Origin: an uncultured Erysipelotrichaceae bacterium
GTDB taxonomy: Bacteria; Bacillota_I; Bacilli_A; Erysipelotrichales; Erysipelotrichaceae
Assembly: GCA_902761625.1 (NCBI GenBank)
Contig: CACWLH010000005.1
Span: 1 to 58,000 of the forward strand
DNA length: 58,000 nt
Direction: 5' to 3'
Shown: in pieces, positions 8,390 to 15,728 of the stretch
Position numbering within the stretch: the first letter of the stretch is position 1
How the letters are laid out: every line of letters begins with the position of its first letter
Translations under genes and position numbers: made by a program
Notes under the pieces: model-generated
Databases searched by the model: none
The model's input: the letters and a program-made list of their open reading frames with translations, nothing else
Told to the model about the DNA's origin: nothing

Positions 8390-9271
8390 TCAGCCTTTGA
8401 CACTTCCCAGGGTAAGACCCTTTGTGAAGTAGCGCTGAAGGAATGGATAAACCATCATGATCGGCAGAGCGCCAAGGAACAGCTGGGCGGCACGGCCGGT
8501 GCGGGCATTCATCTTGGAAAGGATTTCCTGGATGTTGCCTGATGTGTCAGACTGCAGAAGCTTTTCAAAGTCGACAAGCAGTGTCTGCAGATAAGTCTGA
8601 AGCGGATAGTTCATCGGTTCACTCATGTAAATCATTCCGGAGAACCAGTCATTCCAGTGGCCGACCATACTGAACAGGCCGACTGTCGCAAGGCTTGGTC
8701 CAAGCAGCGGGAAGATGACATGCACGAGTGTGCCGAACGGGGATGCACCGTCAATCCAGGCCGCTTCCTCAAGTTCATGAGGAAGGCCGCGGATGAAGTT
8801 CATCAGGATAATCATGTTGTATACAGGCAGCGCACCCGGAAGGATGAGAGCCCAGATGGTGTCTTTCAGGCCAAGACCTGAAACGAGCAGGTAAGTCGGG
8901 ATCATACCGCCGCCGATGAGCATCGTTACGACGAAGAATCCGGAGAGGAATCCGCGTCCGGGCAGATCACTCTTGGCCAGCGGATATGCAGTCAGCACCA
9001 TGAGTACGATATTGAGCAGTGTTCCGAGAATGACTCTTTCAATGGAGATTCCCATCGCATGCAGGAAACGTCCTCCGGTGATGACATATTCATAGGATGC
9101 CGTTGTGAATTCCACCGGCAGGAAGCCGACTTTGCCGGCTGCCACTGCCGAGCTGCTTGAGAAGGAAACCGCAAGCAGATGAACAAACGGAAGTACGCAG
9201 GTGATGCAGATAATACCGAGACCGATGGTCAGACAGATATTGAATACGGAGATTTTATTCTTCTTTTTCAT
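8390..9271 (-). CDS. Carbohydrate ABC transporter permease (LplC/YtcP type)
   Basis: This is the second membrane subunit of the importer. The 293-residue protein starts MKKKNKISVFNIC and has six predicted membrane spans. The cytoplasmic EAA loop appears as ELEEAAWIDGASPFGTLVHVIFPLLGP, the site that contacts the ATPase. The C-terminal end, QRYFTKGLTLGSVKG, is typical of this family. I prefer the ATG at 9271 over the one at 9283, because GGAGG lies between them, five bases before 9271. The 9283 ATG overlaps the upstream stop and would put the binding site inside the gene. It pairs with the upstream LplB-type permease. Confidence 0.92.
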   Translation of the reverse strand: MKKKNKISVFNICLTIGLGIICITCVLPFVHLLAVSFSSSSAVAAGKVGFLPVEFTTASYEYVITGGRFLHAMGISIERVILGTLLNIVLMVLTAYPLAKSDLPGRGFLSGFFVVTMLIGGGMIPTYLLVSGLGLKDTIWALILPGALPVYNMIILMNFIRGLPHELEEAAWIDGASPFGTLVHVIFPLLGPSLATVGLFSMVGHWNDWFSGMIYMSEPMNYPLQTYLQTLLVDFEKLLQSDTSGNIQEILSKMNARTGRAAQLFLGALPIMMVYPFLQRYFTKGLTLGSVKG

Positions 9272-9282
9272 ATCATCCTCCA

Positions 9283-10188
9283 TTACAGAATTCTGTAGCC
9301 TGCCAGCTTGTCAGCCAGACGGTAGGAAGTGACAACCATGATCGCGGAAACAAGTGATTTAAAGAGACCGACAGCCGCACCGACGGAATACTGGGCCTGC
9401 TGGATACCGAGACGGTATACATAGGTGTCGATGATGTCGCCTGTTTCCCATACAGCCGGGCTGTACAGGTTATAGACCTGGTCGAATCCGGCGTTGAGTA
9501 CGCTTCCCAGAGAGAGGACAGTCATCAGGATGATTGTCGGCATCAGCAGCGGGATGGTGATGTTTTTGATCTGCTGCCAGCGGGTGGCGCCATCCAGCAT
9601 CGCCGATTCGTAGAGACTCGGATCAATACCAAGCAGGGCTGCCAGGTAAACGATTGTGCCGTAGCCGAAGCCTTTCCAGACATCAGAGACAATCATTGTC
9701 CAGGGGAACACTTTCGCATCGCCAAGGAAGTTGACTGTTCCCATGCCGAGTTTTGCGAGAATGGTATTGATCGCTCCGGTGCTGCTGAGGATATCCATGA
9801 GAACGCCGGCCATGATGATCCATGACAGGAAGTTCGGGATGTAAATCAATGTCTGATAGAAACGCTTCAGTTTGTCTGAACGCATTTCGTTCAGAAGAAC
9901 CGCGATGGTCACCGGAACAATGATTCCGAGTGCCAGTTTCCAGACAGAGATGAAGAGTGTGTTCCAGATTGTGCGGGTGAATGTCGGCTGGCTGAACAGA
10001 TAACGGAAGTTTTCAAGTCCGACCCAGGGGGAATTGAATCCCATGCCTACATTGTATTTTTCAAACGCGATGATGACACCGTACAGCGGTATATAGCTGA
10101 AGATGAAGGTCAGTACAACACCTGGAACGAGCATGGCGTAATACTGCCAGAGAGTGCTGATGTTGAATTTCTTTTTCTTACCTTTCAT
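9283..10188 (-). CDS. Carbohydrate ABC transporter permease (LplB type)
   Basis: This is the first membrane subunit of the alpha-galactoside importer, 301 residues with six membrane spans. It begins with a lysine-rich cytoplasmic tail (MKGKKKKFN) and then the first span, YYAMLVPGVVLTFIFSYIPLYG. The EAA loop reads YESAMLDGATRWQQIKNITIPLLMP. The C-terminus AGYRIL is typical of LplB-like permeases. GGAG precedes the ATG. It lies 25 bases after the binding-protein gene and overlaps the next permease region by one base at its stop. Specificity comes from the binding protein and the neighbouring enzymes, not from this subunit. Confidence 0.92.
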   Translation of the reverse strand: MKGKKKKFNISTLWQYYAMLVPGVVLTFIFSYIPLYGVIIAFEKYNVGMGFNSPWVGLENFRYLFSQPTFTRTIWNTLFISVWKLALGIIVPVTIAVLLNEMRSDKLKRFYQTLIYIPNFLSWIIMAGVLMDILSSTGAINTILAKLGMGTVNFLGDAKVFPWTMIVSDVWKGFGYGTIVYLAALLGIDPSLYESAMLDGATRWQQIKNITIPLLMPTIILMTVLSLGSVLNAGFDQVYNLYSPAVWETGDIIDTYVYRLGIQQAQYSVGAAVGLFKSLVSAIMVVTSYRLADKLAGYRIL

Positions 10189-10213
10189 AAAACCAGACTC
10201 CTATGATAAGGGA

Positions 10214-11857
10214 TCAGCCGCCGTAGATTTCGTTGACTTCCTGAGTAGCCTTTTCGCCGCCTGCTGTCTTCCACTGTTCAACAAGTTCGTCAAAGTAATC
10301 GATTGTTTTTTCGCCTGTGATGATCTTTGTGAAGCCTTCGATCAGAATGTCATTGAGAGTGCTGCCTGCAGACTGAAGAGTCGGTGTATCCGGTCCCCAC
10401 TTGGCATCCTGCACATACTGTTTCTCATCGACATATTTCTTGGCGATTCCGTATGCGGAGCGATCATTGCCCTGCTGCAGCCAGTCGCCGACACCGTTGG
10501 GATCCTGTGATGTGAGCCAGTTGACGCAGCTTTCATACTTGGCAACGTTTGTGCCCAGCTCGCTTGTGTCAACGTCTTCGCCTGCCTGATATGCGTCAAC
10601 GGCAGCCTTGACCTGGATGTACTGGTTGTAGTCGTTCATCGGGTTGATGATACGTGTTTCTCTGACGCAGTTCGGATAGTTGAAGCTGTGCAGGGAGGAG
10701 AGATATTCATTTGTTTCGACGCCGACTGCATCATTGACTGTGTAAGCATAGAAGTTGACGATTTTCATGATTGCTTCCGGATTGACGCAGTCTTTTCTGA
10801 TAACAACGTAGCCTTCATTGGAGAACTTGACGCTGCCGAGAATGTCGCTGCCGTCCTGAGTCGGGATTTCATACGGATAGAAGATCGCTTCCGGTCCCTG
10901 GTTCTTGATCAGATCGGGCAGCGGGTTATAACCGAACCACTGTGCAAACGGGATGACACCGCATTCGCCGTTGATCATGCCCTGCATCATCTTGTCCCAG
11001 TTGAGAGTTGTGAAGTTCGGATTGATGATGCCGTCCTTATACCATTGTGCATACTGGGCAAGAGCTTCTTTCATTTCCGGCTGAATCATTCCGTATTCGA
11101 TTGTGCCGTCGTCCTTTGTTACCCAGATATCAGGATGTGCGCCCCAGCTGAGTGCGAGTCTGAAGAGGTTTTCGAGAGTCTGGCATTCAGGCAGTGCATA
11201 TCCGCCGTATTTTTCAGCGAAGGTTGTGGCGATCTTGATGACATCGTCCATTGTCTTCGGAGCGTCAAATCCGCATTCCTTCATCCAGTCCTGACGGATC
11301 CAGATGTACTGGAACTGGTCGATGATGCCGTAGCTCATCTGCGGCATGCCGTAGAGTTCGCCGTCGAAGCATCCGGTTTCCCATGTTTCCGCATAATCCT
11401 TACGGTAGTTCTTAAGTACGTCGGAAGCGTATTTGTCAAACACTTCCTCGAGGTTCATGATCAGGCCTGCTTCATGCAGGGTGTTGAGACGGGCTGAATC
11501 GACATAGAAGACATCCGCGAGATCCTTGTCGGCGATGGCAAGATTCAGCTTTGTGTCATAGTCATTGGAGACCCACTTGTTCTGAAGATTGATATTGAAG
11601 CGTTCCTTGTAAGCACGGTACCAGGGGTTGTTGCCATAGTCGTCGTCGCCCTGGAATTCTGTTCCGCTGTTTTCCGGAACAAATGCTGTGACTGTGACTT
11701 CCTCATCGTAGGGTGCCCAGATATCTGCCGGCGGTTCAACTCTGGGTGTGGTTTCAGCGGTCGGTGTGCTGGGCTTGGACATGCATCCGGTCAGCGCGCT
11801 GAGAGCGATCAGAGAACTCAGCGATGCTTTGAATAAACGAGAGATGTTTTTCTGCAT
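10214..11857 (-). CDS. Extracellular solute-binding lipoprotein for oligosaccharides (LplA-like)
   Basis: This is the substrate-binding subunit of the importer, 547 residues. The N-terminus is a lipoprotein signal: positive MQKNISRLFK, a hydrophobic core, then the lipobox LTGC. A threonine/proline-rich linker follows. The mature part has the long form of the family 1 solute-binding fold used by LplA-type systems. Features include DKDLADVFYVDSARLNTL near the N-lobe, and many surface aromatic residues (WIRQDWMKECGF, QWFGYNPLP) that could stack on sugar rings. AGAAGGAG precedes the start. It is the first gene of the operon and faces an AraC regulator. The predicted ligand, raffinose- or melibiose-type alpha-galactosides, is inferred from the enzymes downstream. 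Confidence 0.9.
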   Translation of the reverse strand: MQKNISRLFKASLSSLIALSALTGCMSKPSTPTAETTPRVEPPADIWAPYDEEVTVTAFVPENSGTEFQGDDDYGNNPWYRAYKERFNINLQNKWVSNDYDTKLNLAIADKDLADVFYVDSARLNTLHEAGLIMNLEEVFDKYASDVLKNYRKDYAETWETGCFDGELYGMPQMSYGIIDQFQYIWIRQDWMKECGFDAPKTMDDVIKIATTFAEKYGGYALPECQTLENLFRLALSWGAHPDIWVTKDDGTIEYGMIQPEMKEALAQYAQWYKDGIINPNFTTLNWDKMMQGMINGECGVIPFAQWFGYNPLPDLIKNQGPEAIFYPYEIPTQDGSDILGSVKFSNEGYVVIRKDCVNPEAIMKIVNFYAYTVNDAVGVETNEYLSSLHSFNYPNCVRETRIINPMNDYNQYIQVKAAVDAYQAGEDVDTSELGTNVAKYESCVNWLTSQDPNGVGDWLQQGNDRSAYGIAKKYVDEKQYVQDAKWGPDTPTLQSAGSTLNDILIEGFTKIITGEKTIDYFDELVEQWKTAGGEKATQEVNEIYGG

Positions 11858-12004
11858 TTTCTTTCTCCTTCTGAATAATCATGCATTCTGATTGATGATA
11901 AGCTGCTGTGATACTGATGCAGAATCATCCGTGTATCGTGCACTATACGGGGATGTTTCTGTATGCGCTTTCATATTAGCCTGTTGAAATATCGAAATAG
12001 AGTG

Positions 12005-12107
12005 TATAATGCGATTATTTATATCTCAGTTTTGATATATTTGACTGATTTTCAGATATTAAGTCACATTATGATATATAATTAAATCAGGAATATAAGC
12101 GGTTACC
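12005..12107 (+). promoter_or_regulatory. Regulatory region between galactoside operon and araC-type gene
   Basis: The A/T-rich divergent region holds a consensus TATAAT at 12005-12010 with TTGAAA at 11984-11989, although the spacer is only 15. An extended -10 TGATATATA lies at 12072-12080, closer to the regulator start. A cre-like sequence (12 of 14 match to the CcpA consensus) lies at 12094-12107 in the regulator leader. On the minus strand a TATAGT is seen near 11944 for the operon, but with no convincing -35, as is common for AraC-activated promoters. Confidence 0.4.
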
Positions 12108-12123
12108 GGAAAAGGAAAGCATT

Positions 12124-12990
12124 ATGAAGAAACGTTTTTATGATGAAAAGGAAAACAAATACCGTTTCTACGTGGCACAGGATCAGCTGTTCATCGATCT
12201 GAATCTGATTCAGTTCGGTTGGGAACACTGCGATTCACTCCATTCTTATGGACCGGCAGTCAGAAATCATTTTCTGTTTCACTATGTGATTGACGGGAAA
12301 GGAACGCTGGATACCAGCGGTAAAACCTTTACCATCACAAAAGGACAGGGGTTTCTGCTCTGTCCCGGTCAGACGAGCATGTACGCGGCGGATGAGGATG
12401 ATCCCTGGTATTACGCATGGATCGAGTTTGACGGCATGCAGGCAAGACAGATGATGACACTTGCAGGCATGAGTGAAAGCCAGCCGGTATATACGCCTGT
12501 CGACCCATCGGATAAGGAGATTGAAAAACTTCTGCTGAGGATTGTTGAAGAGGCGGAAAAATCCCCGATCAGGCTGGTCGGAATGGCGATGATTCTGATT
12601 GACAGAATTGTAGAGACCAGCAAAACCAGAATCCATGAGGAAAAAAAGAAGCTCCGTGACTTCTATATGAGAGAAGCGATCAATTTTATTGATGGAAATT
12701 ACATGCGTGATATTTCCGTTGAGGAAATCGCGGACAGCAGCGGTCTGAACAGAAGCTATTTCAGCCGCATATTCAAAGACACATTCGGGGAATCGCCGCA
12801 GCGCTTTCTGCTGAAATACCGCATGTACAAGGCATCCGAGCTGCTGAAAAACACAAAGATGCCGGTTGCGGAGGTCGGTGCATCCGTCGGATATGATAAT
12901 CAGCTTCATTTTTCCAGGGCATTCCGGAACATCTTCGGAATCTCACCGAAGAATTACCGTGACAATCACAGACTCAGCCAAAAAAACTAG
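12124..12990 (+). CDS. AraC family transcriptional regulator of the galactoside operon
   Basis: This is a 288-residue regulator with an N-terminal cupin-like sugar-sensing domain (about 1-150, with HFLFHYVIDGKGTLDTSGKTF and CPGQTSMYAADEDDPWYYAWIEFDG). A C-terminal double helix-turn-helix domain follows (about 190-285, RDISVEEIADSSGLNRSYFSRIFKDTFGESP, then VAEVGASVGYDNQLHFSRAFRNIFGISPKNY). AAAGGAAAG lies before the ATG. It faces the alpha-galactoside operon, as for MsmR/RafR-type activators, so activation of that operon by galactosides is the likely job. Its stop codon TAG is part of the CIRCE element of the next gene, so read-through and the heat-shock promoter share sequence. Confidence 0.92.
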   Translation: MKKRFYDEKENKYRFYVAQDQLFIDLNLIQFGWEHCDSLHSYGPAVRNHFLFHYVIDGKGTLDTSGKTFTITKGQGFLLCPGQTSMYAADEDDPWYYAWIEFDGMQARQMMTLAGMSESQPVYTPVDPSDKEIEKLLLRIVEEAEKSPIRLVGMAMILIDRIVETSKTRIHEEKKKLRDFYMREAINFIDGNYMRDISVEEIADSSGLNRSYFSRIFKDTFGESPQRFLLKYRMYKASELLKNTKMPVAEVGASVGYDNQLHFSRAFRNIFGISPKNYRDNHRLSQKN

Positions 12991-13013
12991 CACTCACTAC
13001 TTGACAGTGCTAA
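12987..13013. promoter_or_regulatory. CIRCE operator (HrcA binding site)
   Basis: CTAGCACTC, nine bases, then CAGTGCTAA match the CIRCE consensus TTAGCACTC-N9-GAGTGCTAA at 16 of 18 positions. HrcA represses heat-shock genes through this operator at normal temperature. The element overlaps the -35 of the hsp20 promoter and also the stop codon of the upstream regulator gene. Confidence 0.92.
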
Positions 13014-13029
13014 AAAAGCGAGTTAAAAT
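13001..13029 (+). promoter_or_regulatory. Sigma-A promoter of hsp20
   Basis: TTGACA (13001-13006), a 17-base spacer and TAAAAT (13024-13029) form a near-consensus housekeeping promoter. The -35 lies inside the right half of the CIRCE element, so HrcA binding would block polymerase directly. It leaves a leader of about 105 bases before the gene. Confidence 0.85.
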
Positions 13030-13141
13030 ATAATTGCAAAGGAAAAGAGAAGATCCCCGAAAAGAATCCGAACCCTCCTTCCCTTGTTCGGCACATAGTT
13101 TATTTCGATAAACGTGATGAATGAACAGGAGGTGAATGACT

Positions 13142-13594
13142 ATGTTGTTACCGGAAATTTTCAATGATAATCTGTTTGATGATTGGATGGATGATTTTTT
13201 CCCCGCAAGGTTTCATGACATTGACAGGAAGCTCTATGGCAGACATGCCAACAGAGAAATGCTGACGGATGTCAGAGATCATGATGATCACTATGAAGTG
13301 GAGATTGATCTGCCTGGTTTCAAGAAGGATCAGATCCATGTTGAGCTGAACAACGGCTATCTGAGCATCACCGCTGCCAAAGGTCTGGAAAAGAATGACA
13401 ATGACAAAGAAGGCAGATATGTGCGCCAGGAGCGTTATTCAGGAATGATGAAGAGAAGCTTCTACGTCGGTGAGGACATCACCGAAGCAGACATCAGTGC
13501 GAAATTCGAGGATGGTGTATTGAAACTGAATGTTCCGAAAAAGGAACCGGTGAATGAGATCCCCGAAAAACACACGATCATGATCGAAGGCTGA
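13142..13594 (+). CDS. Small heat shock protein, Hsp20/alpha-crystallin family
   Basis: This ATP-independent chaperone binds unfolding proteins and keeps them soluble. It is 150 residues, normal for the family. A short N-terminal arm rich in D and F precedes the alpha-crystallin domain (about 40-130: LTDVRDHDDHYEVEIDLPGF, KDQIHVELNNGYLSITA, then DGVLKLNVPK). A C-terminal tail with the I-x-I-type contact (HTIMI) follows. AGGAGG is nine bases before the ATG at 13142 and only three before an ATG at 13136, so I take 13142. The gene stands alone between a CIRCE-controlled promoter and its own terminator. Confidence 0.95.
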   Translation: MLLPEIFNDNLFDDWMDDFFPARFHDIDRKLYGRHANREMLTDVRDHDDHYEVEIDLPGFKKDQIHVELNNGYLSITAAKGLEKNDNDKEGRYVRQERYSGMMKRSFYVGEDITEADISAKFEDGVLKLNVPKKEPVNEIPEKHTIMIEG

Positions 13595-13600
13595 TTCAAG

Positions 13601-13626
13601 GATTCCGGAAAACCGGAATCTTTTCT
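13601..13626 (+). terminator. Terminator of hsp20
   Basis: GATTCCGG (13601-13608), AAAA loop, CCGGAATC (13613-13620) and then TTTTCT form a compact rho-independent terminator seven bases after the hsp20 stop codon. Confidence 0.9.
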
Positions 13627-13710
13627 ATTGAAAAACTCGAAAAGTATACCAGCGGTATATTGTGATCCTTATTAATAATTGTTTAAATAGAATTGCAAAT
13701 CGGAAAAAAG

Positions 13711-13776
13711 AGTCCCGGAGGTAAAGACAGTCAGACAGACAGGATGAGTGCGTCTGTATGATATCCGGGACTTTTG
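13711..13776 (+). ncRNA. Candidate structured RNA in the hsp20 downstream gap
   Basis: AGTCCCGGA (13711-13719) pairs perfectly with TCCGGGACT (13764-13772), and inside it ACAGAC (13735-13740) pairs with GTCTGT (13752-13757); TTTT follows the outer stem. The 285-base gap between hsp20 and the next gene holds no convincing protein. The structure could be a small RNA with a built-in terminator or a leader attenuator for the gene at 13880. I do not recognise a known family. Confidence 0.4.
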
Positions 13777-13879
13777 TGTTCAGAAAACAAGATGAACATG
13801 AAAAAAAAGAGCTTCGCGGAGTCATGTATTCTGTATTCACAAAGAAAGGTCTGACTGATCAGAAAAGGAGAAAGAAAGA

Positions 13880-14254
13880 ATGAAAAGAATCAACGATTTG
13901 CAGGTGACTGACATCAGCTTCAATCCCCGCTCCGTCCAGATCACATGGGCATCTGAAAAAAATGATCTTATCGCACAGAGCTGCCTCTACCAGCATTCAG
14001 ACGGCAGCTGGGCAGTGGACCCGACGACAAGAAGTCTTGGCGCCGAAGTCGGGGAACAGCTTCTGAGACAGCTCATGAAGCACTTCCTCGAACAGGCCTT
14101 TCCCTACAATGATTCCTCTCACATGAGCAACAGTGAGATTGACCGTGTTGAGGGCATCCTCAAAAGAGAGGAGATGTATCAGAAAAGTCTCATCAAACCG
14201 AAAGCTTCTGAAAAGAAGTCAAAACCTGTCATCCGCGTATGGCGGGCTGATTGA
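13880..14254 (+). CDS. Conserved-looking hypothetical protein, 124 residues
   Basis: I do not recognise this protein. It is soluble and mildly charged, starts MKRINDLQVTDISFNPRSVQITW, has one cysteine and no signal peptide or membrane span, and ends in a basic lysine-rich stretch (KPKASEKKSKPVIRVWRAD). GGAG lies before the ATG, and a perfect terminator follows 7 bases after the stop, so it is a real single-gene unit. A structured RNA lies upstream (13711-13776). The amino-terminal half looks like a small mixed alpha/beta domain and the middle (EVGEQLLRQLMKHFLEQAF) is probably helical. No function is proposed. Confidence 0.75.
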   Translation: MKRINDLQVTDISFNPRSVQITWASEKNDLIAQSCLYQHSDGSWAVDPTTRSLGAEVGEQLLRQLMKHFLEQAFPYNDSSHMSNSEIDRVEGILKREEMYQKSLIKPKASEKKSKPVIRVWRAD

Positions 14255-14260
14255 CCTTCC

Positions 14261-14281
14261 ACCGGCATTGCCGGTTTTTTT
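14261..14281 (+). terminator. Rho-independent terminator
   Basis: ACCGGC (14261-14266), ATT, GCCGGT (14270-14275) and seven T in total form a tight terminator after the hypothetical gene and just before queT. Confidence 0.88.
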
Positions 14282-14331
14282 ATTTGGAACAAAGTCATAT
14301 AATGATGCTTGTTTTGACAGCAGGAGTATTT

Positions 14332-14856
14332 ATGAACACAAAAGATTTTTCAAGAATAGCCATGATTGCGGCAATTTACACGGCGATCTGTTTTGTGCCG
14401 GGGCTTTCCATGATTGCCTTCGGTCAGATTCAGGTCAGAATTGCGGAAGCTCTGACATTGCTGCCGCTGCTTGACAAAAGAGCAATCGCTGGCGTCACGC
14501 TGGGATGCTTTCTGACCAATCTGCTCGGTGCAATGCTCGGATTGAATCCGACCGGTTTCATTGATGCCATCGTCGGAACCCTTGCAACATTGCTGGCTGC
14601 TTTATGCACATATCGATTCAGAAATATCAAAACAGCGGGAATCCCGGTCCTCTCATGTCTGATGCCGGTGATTTTCAATTTCTTCATCGTCGGAGCGGAG
14701 CTGGCATATCTGTTCATGCCGGACAATCTGGTGATGGGCACATTGATCAACGGCGCTTACGTGGCAATCGGTGAACTGATCGCGGTGATTGCTGGCTGGT
14801 TTATGATCAAAGCGCTGGAAAAGACCGATCTGTTCAAGAATTCAGAAATGAACTGA
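14332..14856 (+). CDS. queT: QueT family ECF transporter S component (queuosine precursor uptake)
   Basis: This is the substrate-binding membrane subunit of an energy-coupling factor importer, expected to take up a queuosine precursor for tRNA modification. The 174-residue protein starts MNTKDFSRIAMIAAIYTAICF and has five to six membrane spans. The QueT hallmark AFGQIQVRIAEALTLLPLLD is followed by AIAGVTLGCFLTNLLG. CAGGAG lies five bases before the ATG at 14332; upstream codons overlap the terminator and are not used. No preQ1 riboswitch is visible in the short leader. The shared EcfA/A'/T subunits are not in the window. Confidence 0.9.
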   Translation: MNTKDFSRIAMIAAIYTAICFVPGLSMIAFGQIQVRIAEALTLLPLLDKRAIAGVTLGCFLTNLLGAMLGLNPTGFIDAIVGTLATLLAALCTYRFRNIKTAGIPVLSCLMPVIFNFFIVGAELAYLFMPDNLVMGTLINGAYVAIGELIAVIAGWFMIKALEKTDLFKNSEMN

Positions 14857-14903
14857 CGATTTCAGCGGCCGGTTTGTGATACCATACATTCGGGAGAAAG
14901 AAT

Positions 14904-15728
14904 ATGGCAAAGAAAAAAAGTCCGAAAAGAACGATTCGATTTGACCGGATTGCAATGATTGTGATTCCGGTTCTTCTGATAGCGATTATTGTGACACTGG
15001 TGATTTCATTGTTTACAGGAAAGAATGAAAAATCAGAGCCAACCCCGGAACCGACCGCAGAAACAACCCCGGAACCGACGCCGACCCCGACCCCGGAACC
15101 CACTCCGGAAGCGGGCAATGATCCGGAAAAAGATGCGCGTTTCTTTAATACGGACAGTTATCTGATCATTGCCAACAAGAAACACAAACTGCCGGATGGA
15201 TATGAACCGGCGGATCTGGCTTTCCCGGAAGTCGATATGCGTTATAACAACTGGACCATGAGAATGGAAGCGGCGGTTGCCCTGGAAGAGATGTTTGCGG
15301 CAGCTGAGGCGGACGGTGTCTATCTTGTCATGGGATCGGGCTACCGCGGTGAAGAGTTCCAGAGAATGCTTTATGACGGCTATGTGGCGGAAGGCGGACA
15401 GTCCTATGCCGATTCAATCAGTTCAAGACCCGGATATTCCGATCATCAGACCGGACTGGCTACTGATCTGTGCGGTCAGGACAGCGATTACGATCTGACC
15501 CAGGATTTCGAAAATACCACAGAGGGACGCTGGCTGGCTGAAAATGCATGGAAGTACGGCTTCATCATGCGCTATCCCAAGGGCAAGGAAGAAATCACCG
15601 GATATGCATATGAACCGTGGCATTTCCGCTATATCACAAAGGAAGAGGCGCAGAAGCTTCACGAGGCCGGAGAGAATATGACCTTTGAGGAATTCTACGG
15701 GCTGGCCGGAGGCGATTATGCCGGCTAA
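14904..15728 (+). CDS. Membrane-anchored D-alanyl-D-alanine carboxypeptidase, M15B/VanY family
   Basis: This zinc peptidase trims the terminal D-Ala from peptidoglycan stem peptides outside the membrane. A positive N-terminus and one membrane anchor (about 22-38, IVIPVLLIAIIVTLVISLF) are followed by a Thr/Pro/Glu linker (about 48-72). The peptidase domain (about 80-270) has SGYRGEEFQ, zinc ligands His181 and Asp188 in SDHQTGLATDL, then Glu237 (catalytic) and His240 (zinc) in EPWHFRY. The 274 residues start at 14904 after GGGAGAAAG. Its 3' end overlaps the capA gene by 11 bases. It is clearly a paralogue of the choline-binding enzyme at 45322 (shared LANKKHKLP-like and MRYPKGKE-like blocks). 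Confidence 0.93.
   Translation: MAKKKSPKRTIRFDRIAMIVIPVLLIAIIVTLVISLFTGKNEKSEPTPEPTAETTPEPTPTPTPEPTPEAGNDPEKDARFFNTDSYLIIANKKHKLPDGYEPADLAFPEVDMRYNNWTMRMEAAVALEEMFAAAEADGVYLVMGSGYRGEEFQRMLYDGYVAEGGQSYADSISSRPGYSDHQTGLATDLCGQDSDYDLTQDFENTTEGRWLAENAWKYGFIMRYPKGKEEITGYAYEPWHFRYITKEEAQKLHEAGENMTFEEFYGLAGGDYAG

Noticed and set aside
10688..11497. Open frame of 269 codons on the plus strand
   Set aside because: It is antisense to the solute-binding protein gene, has no motif, and begins inside that gene.
13625..13840. Short minus-strand open frame of 71 codons in the hsp20 downstream gap
   Set aside because: It covers the nested hairpins, has low-complexity Ser/Cys/Phe content and no ribosome binding site. 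The RNA structure is the better explanation.
14282..14331. preQ1 riboswitch before queT
   Set aside because: The space between the terminator and the ribosome binding site is only about 40 bases, and I see no preQ1 aptamer pattern.
14904..15728. VanY as part of a vancomycin resistance cluster
   Set aside because: No vanH, vanA-type ligase, vanX or vanRS gene is nearby. The domain is common in housekeeping wall enzymes.
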